From positions 2,294,001 through 2,358,000 of the forward strand of contig NZ_CP113949.1 in assembly GCF_026810445.1 (NCBI RefSeq): 64,000 nucleotides of DNA, in the 5' to 3' direction. The stretch's first letter is position 1; each line of letters starts with the position of its first letter. Position numbers and translations under genes: made by a program. The notes beneath the pieces were generated by a model. That model did no database searches and was not told the origin of the DNA. It saw only the letters and a program-made list of their open reading frames with translations. This DNA comes from Pseudomonas sp. BSw22131 (GTDB taxonomy: Bacteria > Pseudomonadota > Gammaproteobacteria > Pseudomonadales > Pseudomonadaceae). Below, one piece after another: positions 54,889 to 64,000 of the stretch.

Positions 54889-56337
54889 GTGACTCAGAAG
54901 CCCGACCAGTGTCTTGGTGAATGGATTGATCGTGAGGCCCTCGCCGAGGCGATGATCCCTCTTATCGGTCAGCTCTACCGCAATAACAATGTGGTGAGTT
55001 CGATCTATGGCCGCAGCCTGATCAACCGTTCAGTGATCGCGATACTCAAAGCTCACCGCTTTGCCCGTCATCGTCAATCCGACGCTTGCGAATTATCCGT
55101 ACACGAGACGTTCCCGCTCATCAAAGCGATGAGCGAGCTTAAACTGGGCGCCGCTTCGGTCGATCTGGGCAAGCTGGCGGTCAAGTTCAAGGCCCAAGGC
55201 AATGGTCGTACCGCCGAGCAGTTCGTGCGGGAAGAAATGGCGGACATCGTCGGCAAGCAAGGCACCGGGCCACGCAAGGGGACTGATGTCGTGCTTTACG
55301 GTTTCGGCCGTATCGGGCGTTTGCTGGCACGCATCCTGATCGAGAAAACCGGTGGCGGCGACGGTCTGCGTCTGCGAGCAATCGTGGTGCGTAAAGGCGC
55401 TGAAAATGATCTGGTCAAGCGCGCCAGCCTGTTGCGTCGTGACTCGGTGCATGGTCCGTTTGACGGCACCATCACTATCGATGAAGCCAACAGCACGATC
55501 ACCGCCAACGGCAACCTGATTCAGGTGATCTACGCCAAGAACCCCGCCGAAGTCGATTACACCCAGTACGGCATCAAAGATGCGCTGTTGGTGGACAACA
55601 CAGGTGTGTGGCGTGATGCAGACGGTCTTGGCCAGCACTTGCAGTGCCCCGGCATCGACCGCGTGGTGCTGACCGCTCCGGGCAAGGGCAAGCTGAAGAA
55701 CATCGTTCACGGTATCAACCACCAGCAAATCACCGATGACGACAAAATCGTTTCGGCGGCGTCCTGCACCACCAACGCCATCGTGCCGGTGCTCAAGGCG
55801 ATCAACGACAAGTTCGGCATCGTCAACGGTCACGTCGAAACGGTTCACTCGTACACCAACGACCAGAACCTGATCGACAACTTCCACAAGGGCGATCGTC
55901 GTGGCCGCAGCGCCGCACTGAACATGGTCATCACCGAAACCGGTGCTGCCACGGCTGCCGCCAAAGCGCTGCCTGAGCTGGCCGGCAAGCTGACCGGCAA
56001 CGCGATTCGCGTACCGACGCCGAACGTGTCGATGGCGATTCTCAACCTCAATCTCGAAAACGCTACCACCCGCGAAGAAGTCAACGAGTACCTGCGTTAC
56101 ATGGCGCTGCACTCTGATCTGCACAAGCAGATTGACTTCGTGAACTCCCTGGAAGTGGTATCGACCGACTTCGTTGGCTCGCGTCACGCCGGCGTGGTCG
56201 ATGCCGAAGCCACCATCTGCAACGATAACCGTGTCGTGCTGTACGTCTGGTACGACAACGAATTCGGTTACAGCTGCCAGGTTGTGCGCGTGATGGAAGA
56301 CATGGCCGGGGTCAACCCGCCAGCGTTTCCGGCCTGA
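54889..56337 (+). CDS. Glyceraldehyde-3-phosphate dehydrogenase (long GapB-type)
   Basis: A 482-residue GAPDH carrying about 120 residues before the NAD domain, typical of the Pseudomonas type used in the gluconeogenic direction. The nucleotide site VVLYGFGRIGRLLARIL, the catalytic Cys in SAASCTTNAIVPVLKAI and the His in HVETVHSYTNDQNL are intact, and YDNEFGYSCQVVRVM closes the family pattern. The start GTG at 54889 has GGAAGG five bases away; an in-frame ATG at 54874 has no site. It is divergent from mfd and closed by a terminator at 56395. Confidence 0.95.
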   Translation: MTQKPDQCLGEWIDREALAEAMIPLIGQLYRNNNVVSSIYGRSLINRSVIAILKAHRFARHRQSDACELSVHETFPLIKAMSELKLGAASVDLGKLAVKFKAQGNGRTAEQFVREEMADIVGKQGTGPRKGTDVVLYGFGRIGRLLARILIEKTGGGDGLRLRAIVVRKGAENDLVKRASLLRRDSVHGPFDGTITIDEANSTITANGNLIQVIYAKNPAEVDYTQYGIKDALLVDNTGVWRDADGLGQHLQCPGIDRVVLTAPGKGKLKNIVHGINHQQITDDDKIVSAASCTTNAIVPVLKAINDKFGIVNGHVETVHSYTNDQNLIDNFHKGDRRGRSAALNMVITETGAATAAAKALPELAGKLTGNAIRVPTPNVSMAILNLNLENATTREEVNEYLRYMALHSDLHKQIDFVNSLEVVSTDFVGSRHAGVVDAEATICNDNRVVLYVWYDNEFGYSCQVVRVMEDMAGVNPPAFPA

Positions 56338-56394
56338 ATAGTACAGGCAGCTTCAAGCGGTAAGCTTCAAGCCGCAAGCTGAGGCAACACCCAG

Positions 56395-56421
56395 ACGCCC
56401 CGACAAGTTCGGGGCGTTTTT
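56395..56421 (+). terminator. Intrinsic terminator after gapdh
   Basis: ACGCCCCGA and TCGGGGCGT form a 9-bp stem, with five T at the end. Confidence 0.92.
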
Positions 56422-56595
56422 GTTGGTGGGAGCGGCAGAGGGCGTTTGCGAGTGTGCGGCAACGATCAGACCTCGTGAAGCCGCGAACCTAGCCGCTTAC
56501 GGAGGCTGCCGAGGTACCTTTGTAGGAGTTGACGAGCCAGGGCGAGGCCGCGATGGGGCGCGCAGCGGCCCCAAAACCAAACACCCGAGTTATTC

Positions 56596-56640
56596 CTGAA
56601 ACACCGCATGCGCAGGATTCACTGCCGGTGCCCGGCAGCT
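56596..56640 (+). repeat. REP-like element, CTGCCGGTGCCCGGCAG family (copy 2)
   Basis: CCTGAAACACCGCATGCGC followed by the CTGCCGGTGCCCGGCAG core at 56622-56638 repeats the block at 695-738 nearly base for base. Confidence 0.65.
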
Positions 56641-56723
56641 TCGCGGGCAAGCCTCGCAACAGTTCGCGGGTAAGTCTGGGTGCTTGCGACCCGTCGCAAC
56701 CGGATGGTTCGCAAAGCACTAAC

Positions 56724-56755
56724 AAAAACGCCCCGAACTCAGTCGGGGCGTTTTT
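56724..56755. terminator. Bidirectional intrinsic terminator
   Basis: AAAAACGCCCCGA pairs with TCGGGGCGTTTTT (13 bp, loop ACTCAG). Its T-runs on both sides suit the MFS gene (minus) and any read-through from gapdh (plus). Confidence 0.88.
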
Positions 56756-56793
56756 GATTTTCTACTTACTTAAAGCTCCGTGTGTGCAGCTCA

Positions 56794-58086
56794 TCACTGC
56801 GCCACGGCAGCCCCGTGCACGTGGCTCTGACCTTTGCGGAACAGCACCAGCGTCGCAATCAGGCCCAGCACGGCCGCACCGCTCAGCCAAAGGCCGGGCG
56901 CTGCTTTGTTATCCAGCACGTGGATCAGGTAGGTACAGGCTGCAGGCGTGAAGCCACCGAAAGTGGCGGTCGCCAGGCTGTAGGCCAGCGAGAAGCCGGT
57001 AGTGCGGACTTCAACCGGCATGATTTCGGTTAGCGAGACCACCATGGCGCCGTTGTAGGAGCCATACAGGAACGACAACCACAACTCGACCATCAACAAA
57101 TTGCCGAAGCTTGGGTTTGCAGTCAGCCAGGAAAGTGCCGGGTAAGCCGTCACGATGGCCAGGATGGTCGCGCCCAGTAACAGCGGTTTACGACCGATCT
57201 TGTCCGAAAACGCACCCATCACCGGCAGCCAGATGAAGTTCGAGATGCCGACGCAAACGGTCACCAGCAACGCGTCGAGGTCTGACAGGTGCAACTCGTT
57301 CTTGCCAAAGGTCGGTGTGTAGGCAGTGATCAGATAGAACGAAACAGTCGTCATGACCACCAGCGCCATGCCGGCGATCACGATGCCGAAGTTCTGGCCG
57401 ATCGACTTCACCACTTCACCCATGGTGGGGCGGTGTTTTAGAGCACGAGCCTCGAACTCAGGGGTTTCTTCCAGGGAGCGACGAATGACGAAGATCACCG
57501 GCACGATCAGGCAGCCAATCAGGAATGGTACACGCCAGCCCCATTGACTCATGTCTTCAGGGCTCAGCCAGTGGTTGAGGGCAACGCCCAGCAAACCGGC
57601 GAACACGACGGCGGCCTGCTGACTTGCCGACTGCCAGCTGACGAAGAAGCCTTTGCGTCCTGGAGTAGCAATCTCTGCCAGATACACCGAAACACCACCC
57701 AGCTCGACACCTGCCGAGAAGCCCTGCAGCAAGCGGCCAACCAGCACGATCAGCGGCGCCGCGACGCCCAAGGTCGCGTAGCCCGGCACACAGGCAATCA
57801 ACACAGTCCCCATGGCCATCATCGCCAAGGTGATGACCAAGCCTTTTTTACGACCGTGACGGTCGATATAAGCGCCGAGGAAGATCGCGCCCAGCGGACG
57901 CATCAAAAAGCCAGCGCCGAAGGTCGCCAGCGAGAGCATTAGCGAGGCGAACTCGCTGTCGGCAGGGAAGAAGGTTTTGGCAATGGCCGTGGCGTAAAAG
58001 CCATAGACCATAAAATCGAACATTTCAAGAAAGTTGCCGCTGACAACGCGAAATATCGCTTTGCCTTTGCCTGTGGTCGAGGCCAT
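56794..58086 (-). CDS. MFS transporter, metabolite:H+ symporter (citrate-like)
   Basis: A 430-residue, twelve-helix transporter of the metabolite:H+ symporter subfamily. Marks are [20 protein letters not shown] in helix 1, the [17 protein letters not shown] signature after helix 2, [18 protein letters not shown], and the second signature [17 protein letters not shown]. Similar proteins import citrate, tricarballylate or other carboxylates. It stands alone with its own bidirectional terminator. Confidence 0.87.
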   Translation of the reverse strand: MASTTGKGKAIFRVVSGNFLEMFDFMVYGFYATAIAKTFFPADSEFASLMLSLATFGAGFLMRPLGAIFLGAYIDRHGRKKGLVITLAMMAMGTVLIACVPGYATLGVAAPLIVLVGRLLQGFSAGVELGGVSVYLAEIATPGRKGFFVSWQSASQQAAVVFAGLLGVALNHWLSPEDMSQWGWRVPFLIGCLIVPVIFVIRRSLEETPEFEARALKHRPTMGEVVKSIGQNFGIVIAGMALVVMTTVSFYLITAYTPTFGKNELHLSDLDALLVTVCVGISNFIWLPVMGAFSDKIGRKPLLLGATILAIVTAYPALSWLTANPSFGNLLMVELWLSFLYGSYNGAMVVSLTEIMPVEVRTTGFSLAYSLATATFGGFTPAACTYLIHVLDNKAAPGLWLSGAAVLGLIATLVLFRKGQSHVHGAAVAQ

Positions 58087-58381
58087 TGAAATTACTCACT
58101 TAGGCTGTCTAGCTGGGGGGATACGTTGTATTTATGCGTCCTCTCTGGTCAGGCCGTGCTTGGTCGCGGTCGACACAGATTTTGTAACGATATGTGTAAA
58201 CATGGCTTCTGGCAATCAGAAGCCATGCATCCCTTCGGCTTTTGCGGTCGCGAGCGGCGACTCGCAGCAATATTTGTTTATGTCATTAGTCGACCCGTTC
58301 CGCTTTTAACTCGCTTGAAATATTTCGGCCTGACCGCTGTTGTCAGCCGGGGTGCTACGTCCACTCGCGAGTTCAACCACA
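58087..58381. other. Non-coding gap before the toxin-like gene
   Basis: The 295 bases between divergent genes. No ribosome site of normal strength precedes the long gene. I see no operator or repeat. Confidence 0.4.
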
Positions 58382-61300
58382 ATGAATGTGAAATTCGATG
58401 TAATCGATACGTTTTCCCGCCGCCCTACGTTATTGCCGCTGGCGTTGGCTGCGTTACAGGCCGCGCTCAAAGCTCAGTATCCAGACCTTGAAATCAACCC
58501 GGCGATCGCGGTGATCACCCGCGTCTCGTTATCCGGCAAGCCGAAATCTGAAACGTTGCTGGACTGCCTGCGTCAGGGTGTCGCGACTGGCAAAACGCTA
58601 CAGTGGCGCCCAGAAAAAAATACGCTGATCGCTGAACCGGCAGCGCTACTGCCGGTAACGATGGACGTGGATGTCGAGCAACTGGCGGTGCTTGTCGACA
58701 GCGTTTCACTGGACCTGCTCGCAGGCTTCATGCACGCCTTGGTGGCGTTTTGGGATACTCCTGACGAAACTGGCTCAAGCCCTTTGCAGTCGCTGGTCGC
58801 GGCACTGAAGCAGCTAGGTCCGCGACCCAGCGACAGCAGTGCCATCGAGGGCACCGCCCAAAGCAGCCGTGTGCTTGTCATTGAGGCGGCGACTGATGCG
58901 GATTTCGAACGCCAGGCGCTGGACAGCCTTGAGGCGCAGCTGTTGTCGATCCGGGGCGTTCTTTCGTTGGGGTTGGGGGATTTCGACGAGATCGAGCGCT
59001 GTCTCGCACACATCACTGACATCAGCCCTTTGTTGCGCGACAAGGCCTCTGAGAACGTGCACCCGGCGATCTCACGGCTGGATCAACTCCCTGACTGGCT
59101 ACGCGCGGCCAGCGTAGTTGACCGCCTTGCTTACAGCCGCCAGTTATCGGCATTGGCGGTGGTCGGTGCACGCGCTGAAGGAAAATCCTGGGATGACGAT
59201 CTGCCACCGATCCTTGAGTACGCACGACGGGTCATGCAGGACTCGATGCGGGCTGACCACCTGGAGGCGACCGGCGTAACGCTGGATGATGTGACCGTCC
59301 AGCTGGCCAAGGTCGTGGCCGCAGCCATACCGTCAGCAGGGCAGATTGTCAGTGTGGGCAGCGTGGAAAATATCCGGATGAGCGTCGCAGTCTTCGCGCT
59401 GGAGAATCTTTCCAGTCTCCCTGATGGCACCGTTACGTTGTCGACCAAGGACGGCGGCCCCTTACCTTCATGGTTAACGCCCGATTATCTGAAACAGCTG
59501 GTCACGCGTGTCGATATCGGTCGGACTTACCCCGCACTGGTACGCCACTATCTGATTACGGATCAAGCGCAAGCAGCCCGCCGTGAAGTGCTTTTTGCCG
59601 ATCAACTGCGGGTTCAACTGCCGCTCAAGGCGCTGGAACAGAAAATCCGCGGCGAAGGCAATATGTCTGACGCCGGTTATCGGCGGATACGCTCACTGTT
59701 GCAGCCGTCGGACGACACCGCGACAGGCGTACTGCGTCCGTTGGCGTTTATCGCTCAGCCAGGCGCGCCTGCTGATCAGGTCAGCAATATGTTCGTAATA
59801 ACTGATGCTGACCCCGCCGTTGGGCCGTGGGTGTTGTATCGCCCGTTTGCGCGGGTGCCGCTGACCGAGTTCGTCAGCGGGGCGGCGTTGCGTGATGCCA
59901 TAGCGCAGACCGGTGAGTTGCAAGAACAGACATTGGCGTGGATGAGCGAGCACGCATGGCAGCGATACGCCAACGGCGGTTTTGATCAGCCGCATGTGGT
60001 GCGTTTCGGCGAGGGATCGGAATTCGCGCCGCTGGAAACACCCGCACCGGCGCAGCTGGATACGACGGCTGTCAACGGTGACGTGTTTGCAGCGTTATTC
60101 AAGGCTAATGCACTGGCGCTGGCTGATCTGGCTGAGGTTGAGTCGGTCTCCAATGCAGAGAGCCGCTGGGCGCTGATCAAGCGCGGCGGCTGGCTGGCAC
60201 TGGATGCGGTGATGCCGTTTCTCTCCGGCTCGGTCGGCTCTGCACTCTGGCTGGTGCAACTGATGATCAGCGTCGATCACGTGTTGGCGGCGGAGAGTCG
60301 CAAGGCAAAGCAGGAAGGTGTCGAGGCCTGGAATACCTTGCTATTGACAATCTCGATGATTCTTTTGCACCAAGGCTTTAGCCCTCGCATTGAGTTCTCG
60401 CGGCGCCAGCCATTGCTGGAGAGTAAGGCCCTTGCGCGTGTCTTTCCTTCAGAACCCCCTTTGGAGTCGGGCGGGGGTTTACCGGCCAACGCAGGAGGGC
60501 TTCTCGATTACTCATGGTCCAGCTCGCGCCATCGACTGACTGTTTCACAGGCCAGCGCTCTTGAGCGTCTGAAAGTCACGCCTGAGCCCGCGTTAGGGGC
60601 AGAGTCTGTCGAGCCGGCCACGCAAGGGCTGTATCTCCACGACCAGCAATGGTTTGTGCGCCTGGAGAGCGGGGTTTACCGGGTCGTTTCTACCGAGGCC
60701 GGCGTCTCGATTGTTGACGGGCGCGATCCGTCGATCACGGGGCCTTCGCTGCGGCGCATCAATCAGGCATGGACCCTCGACCTGACGCTACGATTGCGCG
60801 GCGGCGCACCCAAACGTAATGCCCGGCAGCTCGCGCTGGAAAACGCAGCGACGCTCAAGCGCGTTATCCATGCCAAAGCGTTACTCGATCAGCGTCGAGA
60901 TGTGCTTTACCAGAAATTTGCCGAGTGGGGCTCGGCGGTTCGCGAAAAGCCGGAGGATCTGTCGTCTGAACACATGACCCGTATCGAGGCTGAGTTAACT
61001 GAGCTGAGCGGCCTCCTCGAGCAGAAGAAACAACTTGATCTGGCACTGCGTCCGGCTGACCGCACGGCGGATAAAAGCGTTGCGAAGGATCTTCGGGGCG
61101 TTTGTCGCCGCATTGCCTTTTTCGAGGGGGGGCTGCTGATGGAGGTGCGGACGCAGGCACGTAACCGGATGGCCGGATTGCAGGCTGTTTCCCGGGGCAA
61201 CGTGACCGTGGGCAATGTCAAAGCTTACTTGAAATTGTTCGAGGACTTGTTGGTCTTGCAAAACCGCGGTGTTCATTGGTCGCGAGTCAGAGAAGCCTTG

Positions 61301-62677
61301 TGGCTGGAGCTGCGCGCGGTGCCCAAGGTTGGCGAGGAAAGCTGGCGTGCAGAAGTCGTGCTAGTGCAGCAAGACAATTTCTTCAGCCATCTGGAATGGA
61401 GGATCAGACGTCTGTGGTCGCATCTGGAGTTGAGCTTCAGCGAGCACGAAATTCTGTCGGGCAACAGTGCGCGCGAACTCAAGCAGTTGCGTAACGATGA
61501 TCGGATGCACGGGGCATTCAGTTCGCACGCCGCTCTGGAAAACCCCAATGACTTCACGCTTTCCGAACAAATTGGTGTTCTGGAAAGCTCGCTCCGTGAA
61601 TATCAGCGAGGTGCATTGATTGCCACATGCGCGCAAGAAAGTGCGCCGGAGGTCGTCATCTATGATCAATTCAAGCTTTTTATCGAAGACCTGTCCTGGA
61701 TTTCGGAACGCGCAGAAAAGCGCCTGTCTGACCTGATCCGGGAGAATGCAGAGCCGCCGGAGCAGCCGTCCGAATATGCTCCGAAGATCAAGCAGCTTCG
61801 TAAACGGGTGTTCAAGACCCGCTTCCAGCGCATGCTCATTGGCAGCCTCAGGGATGGCGAGTCCGAATTGCCGGGCGCTGTCGTTGATGTAACGGAAGGC
61901 ATGGGTGAGGCGGTCGTCAGTACCTACCATTTGCACGAGAACGGCGAGTGGGTGGAGGTTGAGGTTGTGCCCCCTTCGCGTCCTGTGCCGCGTGTCGGCA
62001 CGAGTACGCTCGCAGAGCTCAAGCGTCAGGCCGGCGTCTTGCTGGGTCGGGTCGAGACCGAGATTGGCAACGCACGTCGCCAGTCCAAACGCGTCAACGA
62101 ACCTGAAGACATGCAGGACATTCTGGTGCAAAGGGCTGACAAACTGAGTGCGCTCGCCGATAAACTCGCTTCTAAGAGTGGGGATGACGGTCCGGCTGGC
62201 GGGGCTGCCAGCGATGTACAGGGGCTGGTCGCATCGCTGCGAAGTGGCGCTGATCGCCTGGTCGAGGAAGGGCGTGCGATCCGCATCGCGATGATCAAGG
62301 CGCAACCGCCCACCGCTGCACGCCTGAGTTACATGGCAAAAGAGCGTGAAGTTGACATCGCCCGTTTCGATGCGCGCAAAAATATGTCGGGCGCCCGACG
62401 CGATGACTTTCTTCAGGAGTACGTGATCCGTGACAAGCAGCAGCGGGTGTTGTGGTGGGCCCACTTTCATTACGCGAGTGAAGCAGCGGCGGCAGACGCT
62501 TTTACCGCCGCACACCTGAAATTGCCGGAGCAACGATTTATCGGTTACAAGGCGCTGATCAAGTCTGCGAAAGACAATCAGTCGGTGGTAGCCGTCTACC
62601 GCAGCGTTATCAGCAAGGAGGTTGCCCGTCGCTTGTTTCCGGGAGTGACTGTTGAACAACCGTCGACCAGCGATTGA
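58382..62677 (+). CDS. Giant dermonecrotic-toxin-like (DUF6543-type) protein
   Basis: A 1431-residue protein resembling the large Pseudomonas proteins with a dermonecrotic-toxin amino part (DUF6543). Typical stretches are REVLFADQLRVQLPLKALEQ near residue 400, GPWVLYRPFARVPLTEFV near 480, and QRYANGGFDQPHVVRFGEGS near 525. Hydrophobic segments (GWLALDAVMPFLSGSVGSAL near 602, LLTISMILLHQGF near 655) could insert in membranes. The end keeps ARRDDFLQEYVIRDKQQRVL and VLWWAHFHYASEA. I see no signal peptide, leucine-rich repeats or obvious catalytic triad, and no neighbour that looks like an immunity or secretion gene. The start ATG at 58382 has a poor ribosome site; a TTG 14 codons upstream is open. 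Family placement is by recalled resemblance. Confidence 0.75.
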   Translation: MNVKFDVIDTFSRRPTLLPLALAALQAALKAQYPDLEINPAIAVITRVSLSGKPKSETLLDCLRQGVATGKTLQWRPEKNTLIAEPAALLPVTMDVDVEQLAVLVDSVSLDLLAGFMHALVAFWDTPDETGSSPLQSLVAALKQLGPRPSDSSAIEGTAQSSRVLVIEAATDADFERQALDSLEAQLLSIRGVLSLGLGDFDEIERCLAHITDISPLLRDKASENVHPAISRLDQLPDWLRAASVVDRLAYSRQLSALAVVGARAEGKSWDDDLPPILEYARRVMQDSMRADHLEATGVTLDDVTVQLAKVVAAAIPSAGQIVSVGSVENIRMSVAVFALENLSSLPDGTVTLSTKDGGPLPSWLTPDYLKQLVTRVDIGRTYPALVRHYLITDQAQAARREVLFADQLRVQLPLKALEQKIRGEGNMSDAGYRRIRSLLQPSDDTATGVLRPLAFIAQPGAPADQVSNMFVITDADPAVGPWVLYRPFARVPLTEFVSGAALRDAIAQTGELQEQTLAWMSEHAWQRYANGGFDQPHVVRFGEGSEFAPLETPAPAQLDTTAVNGDVFAALFKANALALADLAEVESVSNAESRWALIKRGGWLALDAVMPFLSGSVGSALWLVQLMISVDHVLAAESRKAKQEGVEAWNTLLLTISMILLHQGFSPRIEFSRRQPLLESKALARVFPSEPPLESGGGLPANAGGLLDYSWSSSRHRLTVSQASALERLKVTPEPALGAESVEPATQGLYLHDQQWFVRLESGVYRVVSTEAGVSIVDGRDPSITGPSLRRINQAWTLDLTLRLRGGAPKRNARQLALENAATLKRVIHAKALLDQRRDVLYQKFAEWGSAVREKPEDLSSEHMTRIEAELTELSGLLEQKKQLDLALRPADRTADKSVAKDLRGVCRRIAFFEGGLLMEVRTQARNRMAGLQAVSRGNVTVGNVKAYLKLFEDLLVLQNRGVHWSRVREALWLELRAVPKVGEESWRAEVVLVQQDNFFSHLEWRIRRLWSHLELSFSEHEILSGNSARELKQLRNDDRMHGAFSSHAALENPNDFTLSEQIGVLESSLREYQRGALIATCAQESAPEVVIYDQFKLFIEDLSWISERAEKRLSDLIRENAEPPEQPSEYAPKIKQLRKRVFKTRFQRMLIGSLRDGESELPGAVVDVTEGMGEAVVSTYHLHENGEWVEVEVVPPSRPVPRVGTSTLAELKRQAGVLLGRVETEIGNARRQSKRVNEPEDMQDILVQRADKLSALADKLASKSGDDGPAGGAASDVQGLVASLRSGADRLVEEGRAIRIAMIKAQPPTAARLSYMAKEREVDIARFDARKNMSGARRDDFLQEYVIRDKQQRVLWWAHFHYASEAAAADAFTAAHLKLPEQRFIGYKALIKSAKDNQSVVAVYRSVISKEVARRLFPGVTVEQPSTSD

Positions 62678-62755
62678 CGGCGTTGGACACGACGGTGTTT
62701 ACGCCGGTCAACCGCTGAAAAAAAACTCACTGGCTTACTCGGTTCATGACCGGTT

Positions 62756-63322
62756 TCATTTAAGCAGTGCTTCTCGCAGCTTGTCCGACAGCCCGTCGGG
62801 TGCGAGCCAGATGGCGAGATACACTTTCGCCAGTTCCGCGTCGGGGCTGGCGAAAATGACCTTGGTATTGCGCGTCAGGGTCAGCCCGTCCGTTTTGTCC
62901 CAGCTCAGTTCATAGCGATCGCCGGTGCGGATATTTTGAAAGCTTTTATGCAGCCGGTCGATCTCAGGCCGCAGTCGCGCCAGCGTTTCTTTGGTCTGCT
63001 GGCGCTCCAGCGTCGCATTGGCTGCCTTGATCACGTCTTCGCGGTCAATGTCGCGAAAGTAGTAAAGCTCAAGGCGCTGCGGGGTCTGGCCGGTCACCGC
63101 CTGTTGAGCGCCTGTCGAAGACTCGGCGTAGAACGCCGCCGCATAAACGTTCGCCCACATGTAGGTCAGAATCGCCTGATTTTTGCGTTCCAGAACAGGC
63201 GATTGGCCCTGTAGTTTTGCCGGGAAATCCGCCTGTTTCAGCAGGTCCGCATCAGAAGCCAACGCTAGGGGAGACGCCAGCATTCCCAGTAACATCCATC
63301 CCGCCAACATTTTTCTCATCAC
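62756..63322 (-). CDS. Chalcone isomerase-like exported protein
   Basis: A 188-residue protein with a signal peptide (MLAGWMLLGMLASPLALAS, cut near residue 23) and the chalcone-isomerase-like fold: YMWANVYAAAFYAE, LELYYFRDIDREDVIKAA, and SWDKTDGLTLTRNTKVIF. Bacterial members do not have proven isomerase activity and may bind fatty acids. It is convergent with the giant protein and divergent from sthA. Confidence 0.85.
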   Translation of the reverse strand: MMRKMLAGWMLLGMLASPLALASDADLLKQADFPAKLQGQSPVLERKNQAILTYMWANVYAAAFYAESSTGAQQAVTGQTPQRLELYYFRDIDREDVIKAANATLERQQTKETLARLRPEIDRLHKSFQNIRTGDRYELSWDKTDGLTLTRNTKVIFASPDAELAKVYLAIWLAPDGLSDKLREALLK

Positions 63323-63619
63323 ACATGCCCTCTCAAGAATCTGTTCATAAGGTTATGTCACTCACTGTTCAGACTTTATAGGTGATTGGCCCGGCGAGGT
63401 ATTTATCGCCCCGAACTGTGGAGTCGTAGTGCTGTTTTGTTAGCCAACGAACGCTGTTGTGCAGACAATATTGGCCTACGACGCGACCAAGGGTTAATGT
63501 TCGCGGCGGCGCTGGACGTATAGACTGCGCCGCGAGATTTAATTCTTCCCGCCGCCTGCTGCGGCGCGAGTTAGCCAGAGACGCCAGAGTGGCGCCTCGG
63601 CCCGTTCTAAGGAGTACGC
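63323..63619. other. Divergent promoter region before sthA
   Basis: Almost 300 bases between divergent genes, carrying the promoters of the chalcone-isomerase-like gene and of sthA. I see no reading frame or clear operator. Confidence 0.4.
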
Positions 63620-64000
63620 ATGGCTGTCTACAACTACGACGTAGTGGTACTGGGTTCCGGTCCTGCTGGAGAAGGTGCGGCAATGAATGCCGCCAAGGCT
63701 GGGCGCAAGGTCGCCATGGTCGACAGCCGTCGCCAGGTGGGCGGCAACTGCACCCATTTGGGCACCATTCCGTCCAAAGCGTTGCGTCACTCGGTCAAGC
63801 AGATCATTCAGTTCAACACCAACCCCATGTTCCGGGTGATTGGCGAGCCGCGCTGGTTTTCGTTTCCGGACGTGTTGAAAAACGCTGAAATCGTCATCAG
63901 CAAACAAGTGGCTTCGCGTACCGGGTACTACGCACGCAATCGTGTCGACGTGTTTTTCGGCACCGGCAGCTTTGCCGATGAGCGCACCATCGACGTGGTA
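63620..64000 (+). CDS. sthA: Soluble pyridine nucleotide transhydrogenase (3' cut by the window)
   Basis: The first 127 residues of SthA, a flavoprotein that exchanges electrons between NADPH and NAD+. The FAD site [20 protein letters not shown] is at residues 6-25, followed by the family's altered redox site [20 protein letters not shown], where one of the usual disulfide cysteines is replaced by Thr. AAGGAG precedes the ATG. The gene runs out of the window. Confidence 0.95.
   Translation, partial: MAVYNYDVVVLGSGPAGEGAAMNAAKAGRKVAMVDSRRQVGGNCTHLGTIPSKALRHSVKQIIQFNTNPMFRVIGEPRWFSFPDVLKNAEIVISKQVASRTGYYARNRVDVFFGTGSFADERTIDVV

Larger units (their letters stand above)
56338..56793. other. Non-coding gap with two terminators and a REP-like repeat
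   Basis: The 456 bases contain the gapdh terminator, repeats of the AAGCTTCAAGC type at 56350-56381, a REP-like block at 56596-56640 and a bidirectional terminator at 56724. I see no gene. Confidence 0.6.

Noticed and set aside
61361..62659. Minus-strand open frame of 432 codons under the toxin-like gene
   Set aside because: Composition and lack of a ribosome site mark it as a shadow of the plus-strand gene.

Overview
The window is one continuous chromosomal stretch from a Pseudomonas, most likely of the P. fluorescens/P. syringae side of the genus. This rests on gene content and order (csiV, mfd, a long GapB-type gapdh and sthA close together), on the hpd/hmgR/hmgA/fahA homogentisate block, on a small CsrA/Rsm regulator, on DUF1652 and YdcH-type small proteins, and on Pseudomonas-style REP hairpins between genes. 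Coding density is high. I see no rRNA, tRNA, CRISPR array, insertion sequence or prophage. Both ends cut genes: a citrate-lyase-beta-like enzyme at the left and sthA at the right.

Layout. 1-4 kb: CoA-ester lyase (partial) and a TRAP dicarboxylate transporter dctPQM, closed by a perfect palindromic terminator. 4.1-8.7 kb: a membrane protein with a 24-residue hydrophobic protein behind it, a GNAT enzyme, DUF1652 and other small proteins, with long non-coding gaps. 8.7-13.4 kb: an orphan flavin monooxygenase-like protein, a PanE-like reductase, an exported M20 peptidase, YdcH-like protein and csrA. 13.9-17.2 kb: gluconate uptake and phosphorylation (gntP, gntK) with the LacI-type gntR. 17.5-25 kb: glycolate/glyoxylate operon glcDEFGB with divergent glcC. 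25.5-30.1 kb: tyrosine/homogentisate catabolism (hpd, IclR-type hmgR, hmgA, fahA; maiA is absent). 30.3-33.8 kb: D-aminoacylase, RpiR regulator and a decayed GntP-type permease. 33.8-37.9 kb: GlxA-type AraC regulator facing isonitrile hydratase, a TetR regulator facing a metallo-beta-lactamase-fold hydrolase, and a 52-residue protein. 37.9-46.2 kb: Rieske-FAD reductase, GFA-family enzyme, mannose-isomerase-like protein with a hexapeptide-repeat protein, exonuclease III, AbrB-type membrane protein with LysR regulator, and a nucleoside deoxyribosyltransferase. 46.3-56.3 kb: DNA repair and central metabolism (FAN1-type nuclease, SNF2 helicase, csiV, mfd, gapdh). 56.8-64 kb: an MFS transporter, a 1431-residue dermonecrotic-toxin-like protein, a chalcone-isomerase-like exported protein and sthA.

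The theme is carbon scavenging. Dicarboxylates, gluconate, glycolate, tyrosine/homogentisate and N-acyl-D-amino acids each have their own regulator, and several have readable operators: GntR palindromes, paired GlcC sites, matching HmgR sites on both sides of the hpd-hmgA block, and a TetR box. CA-motifs of the Hfq/Crc type lie at dctP and in the hpd leader, which would fit catabolite repression. The most unusual items are the giant toxin-like protein, the permease pseudogene whose 5' end is replaced by a REP element, and several unexplained inverted repeats in the non-coding gaps.
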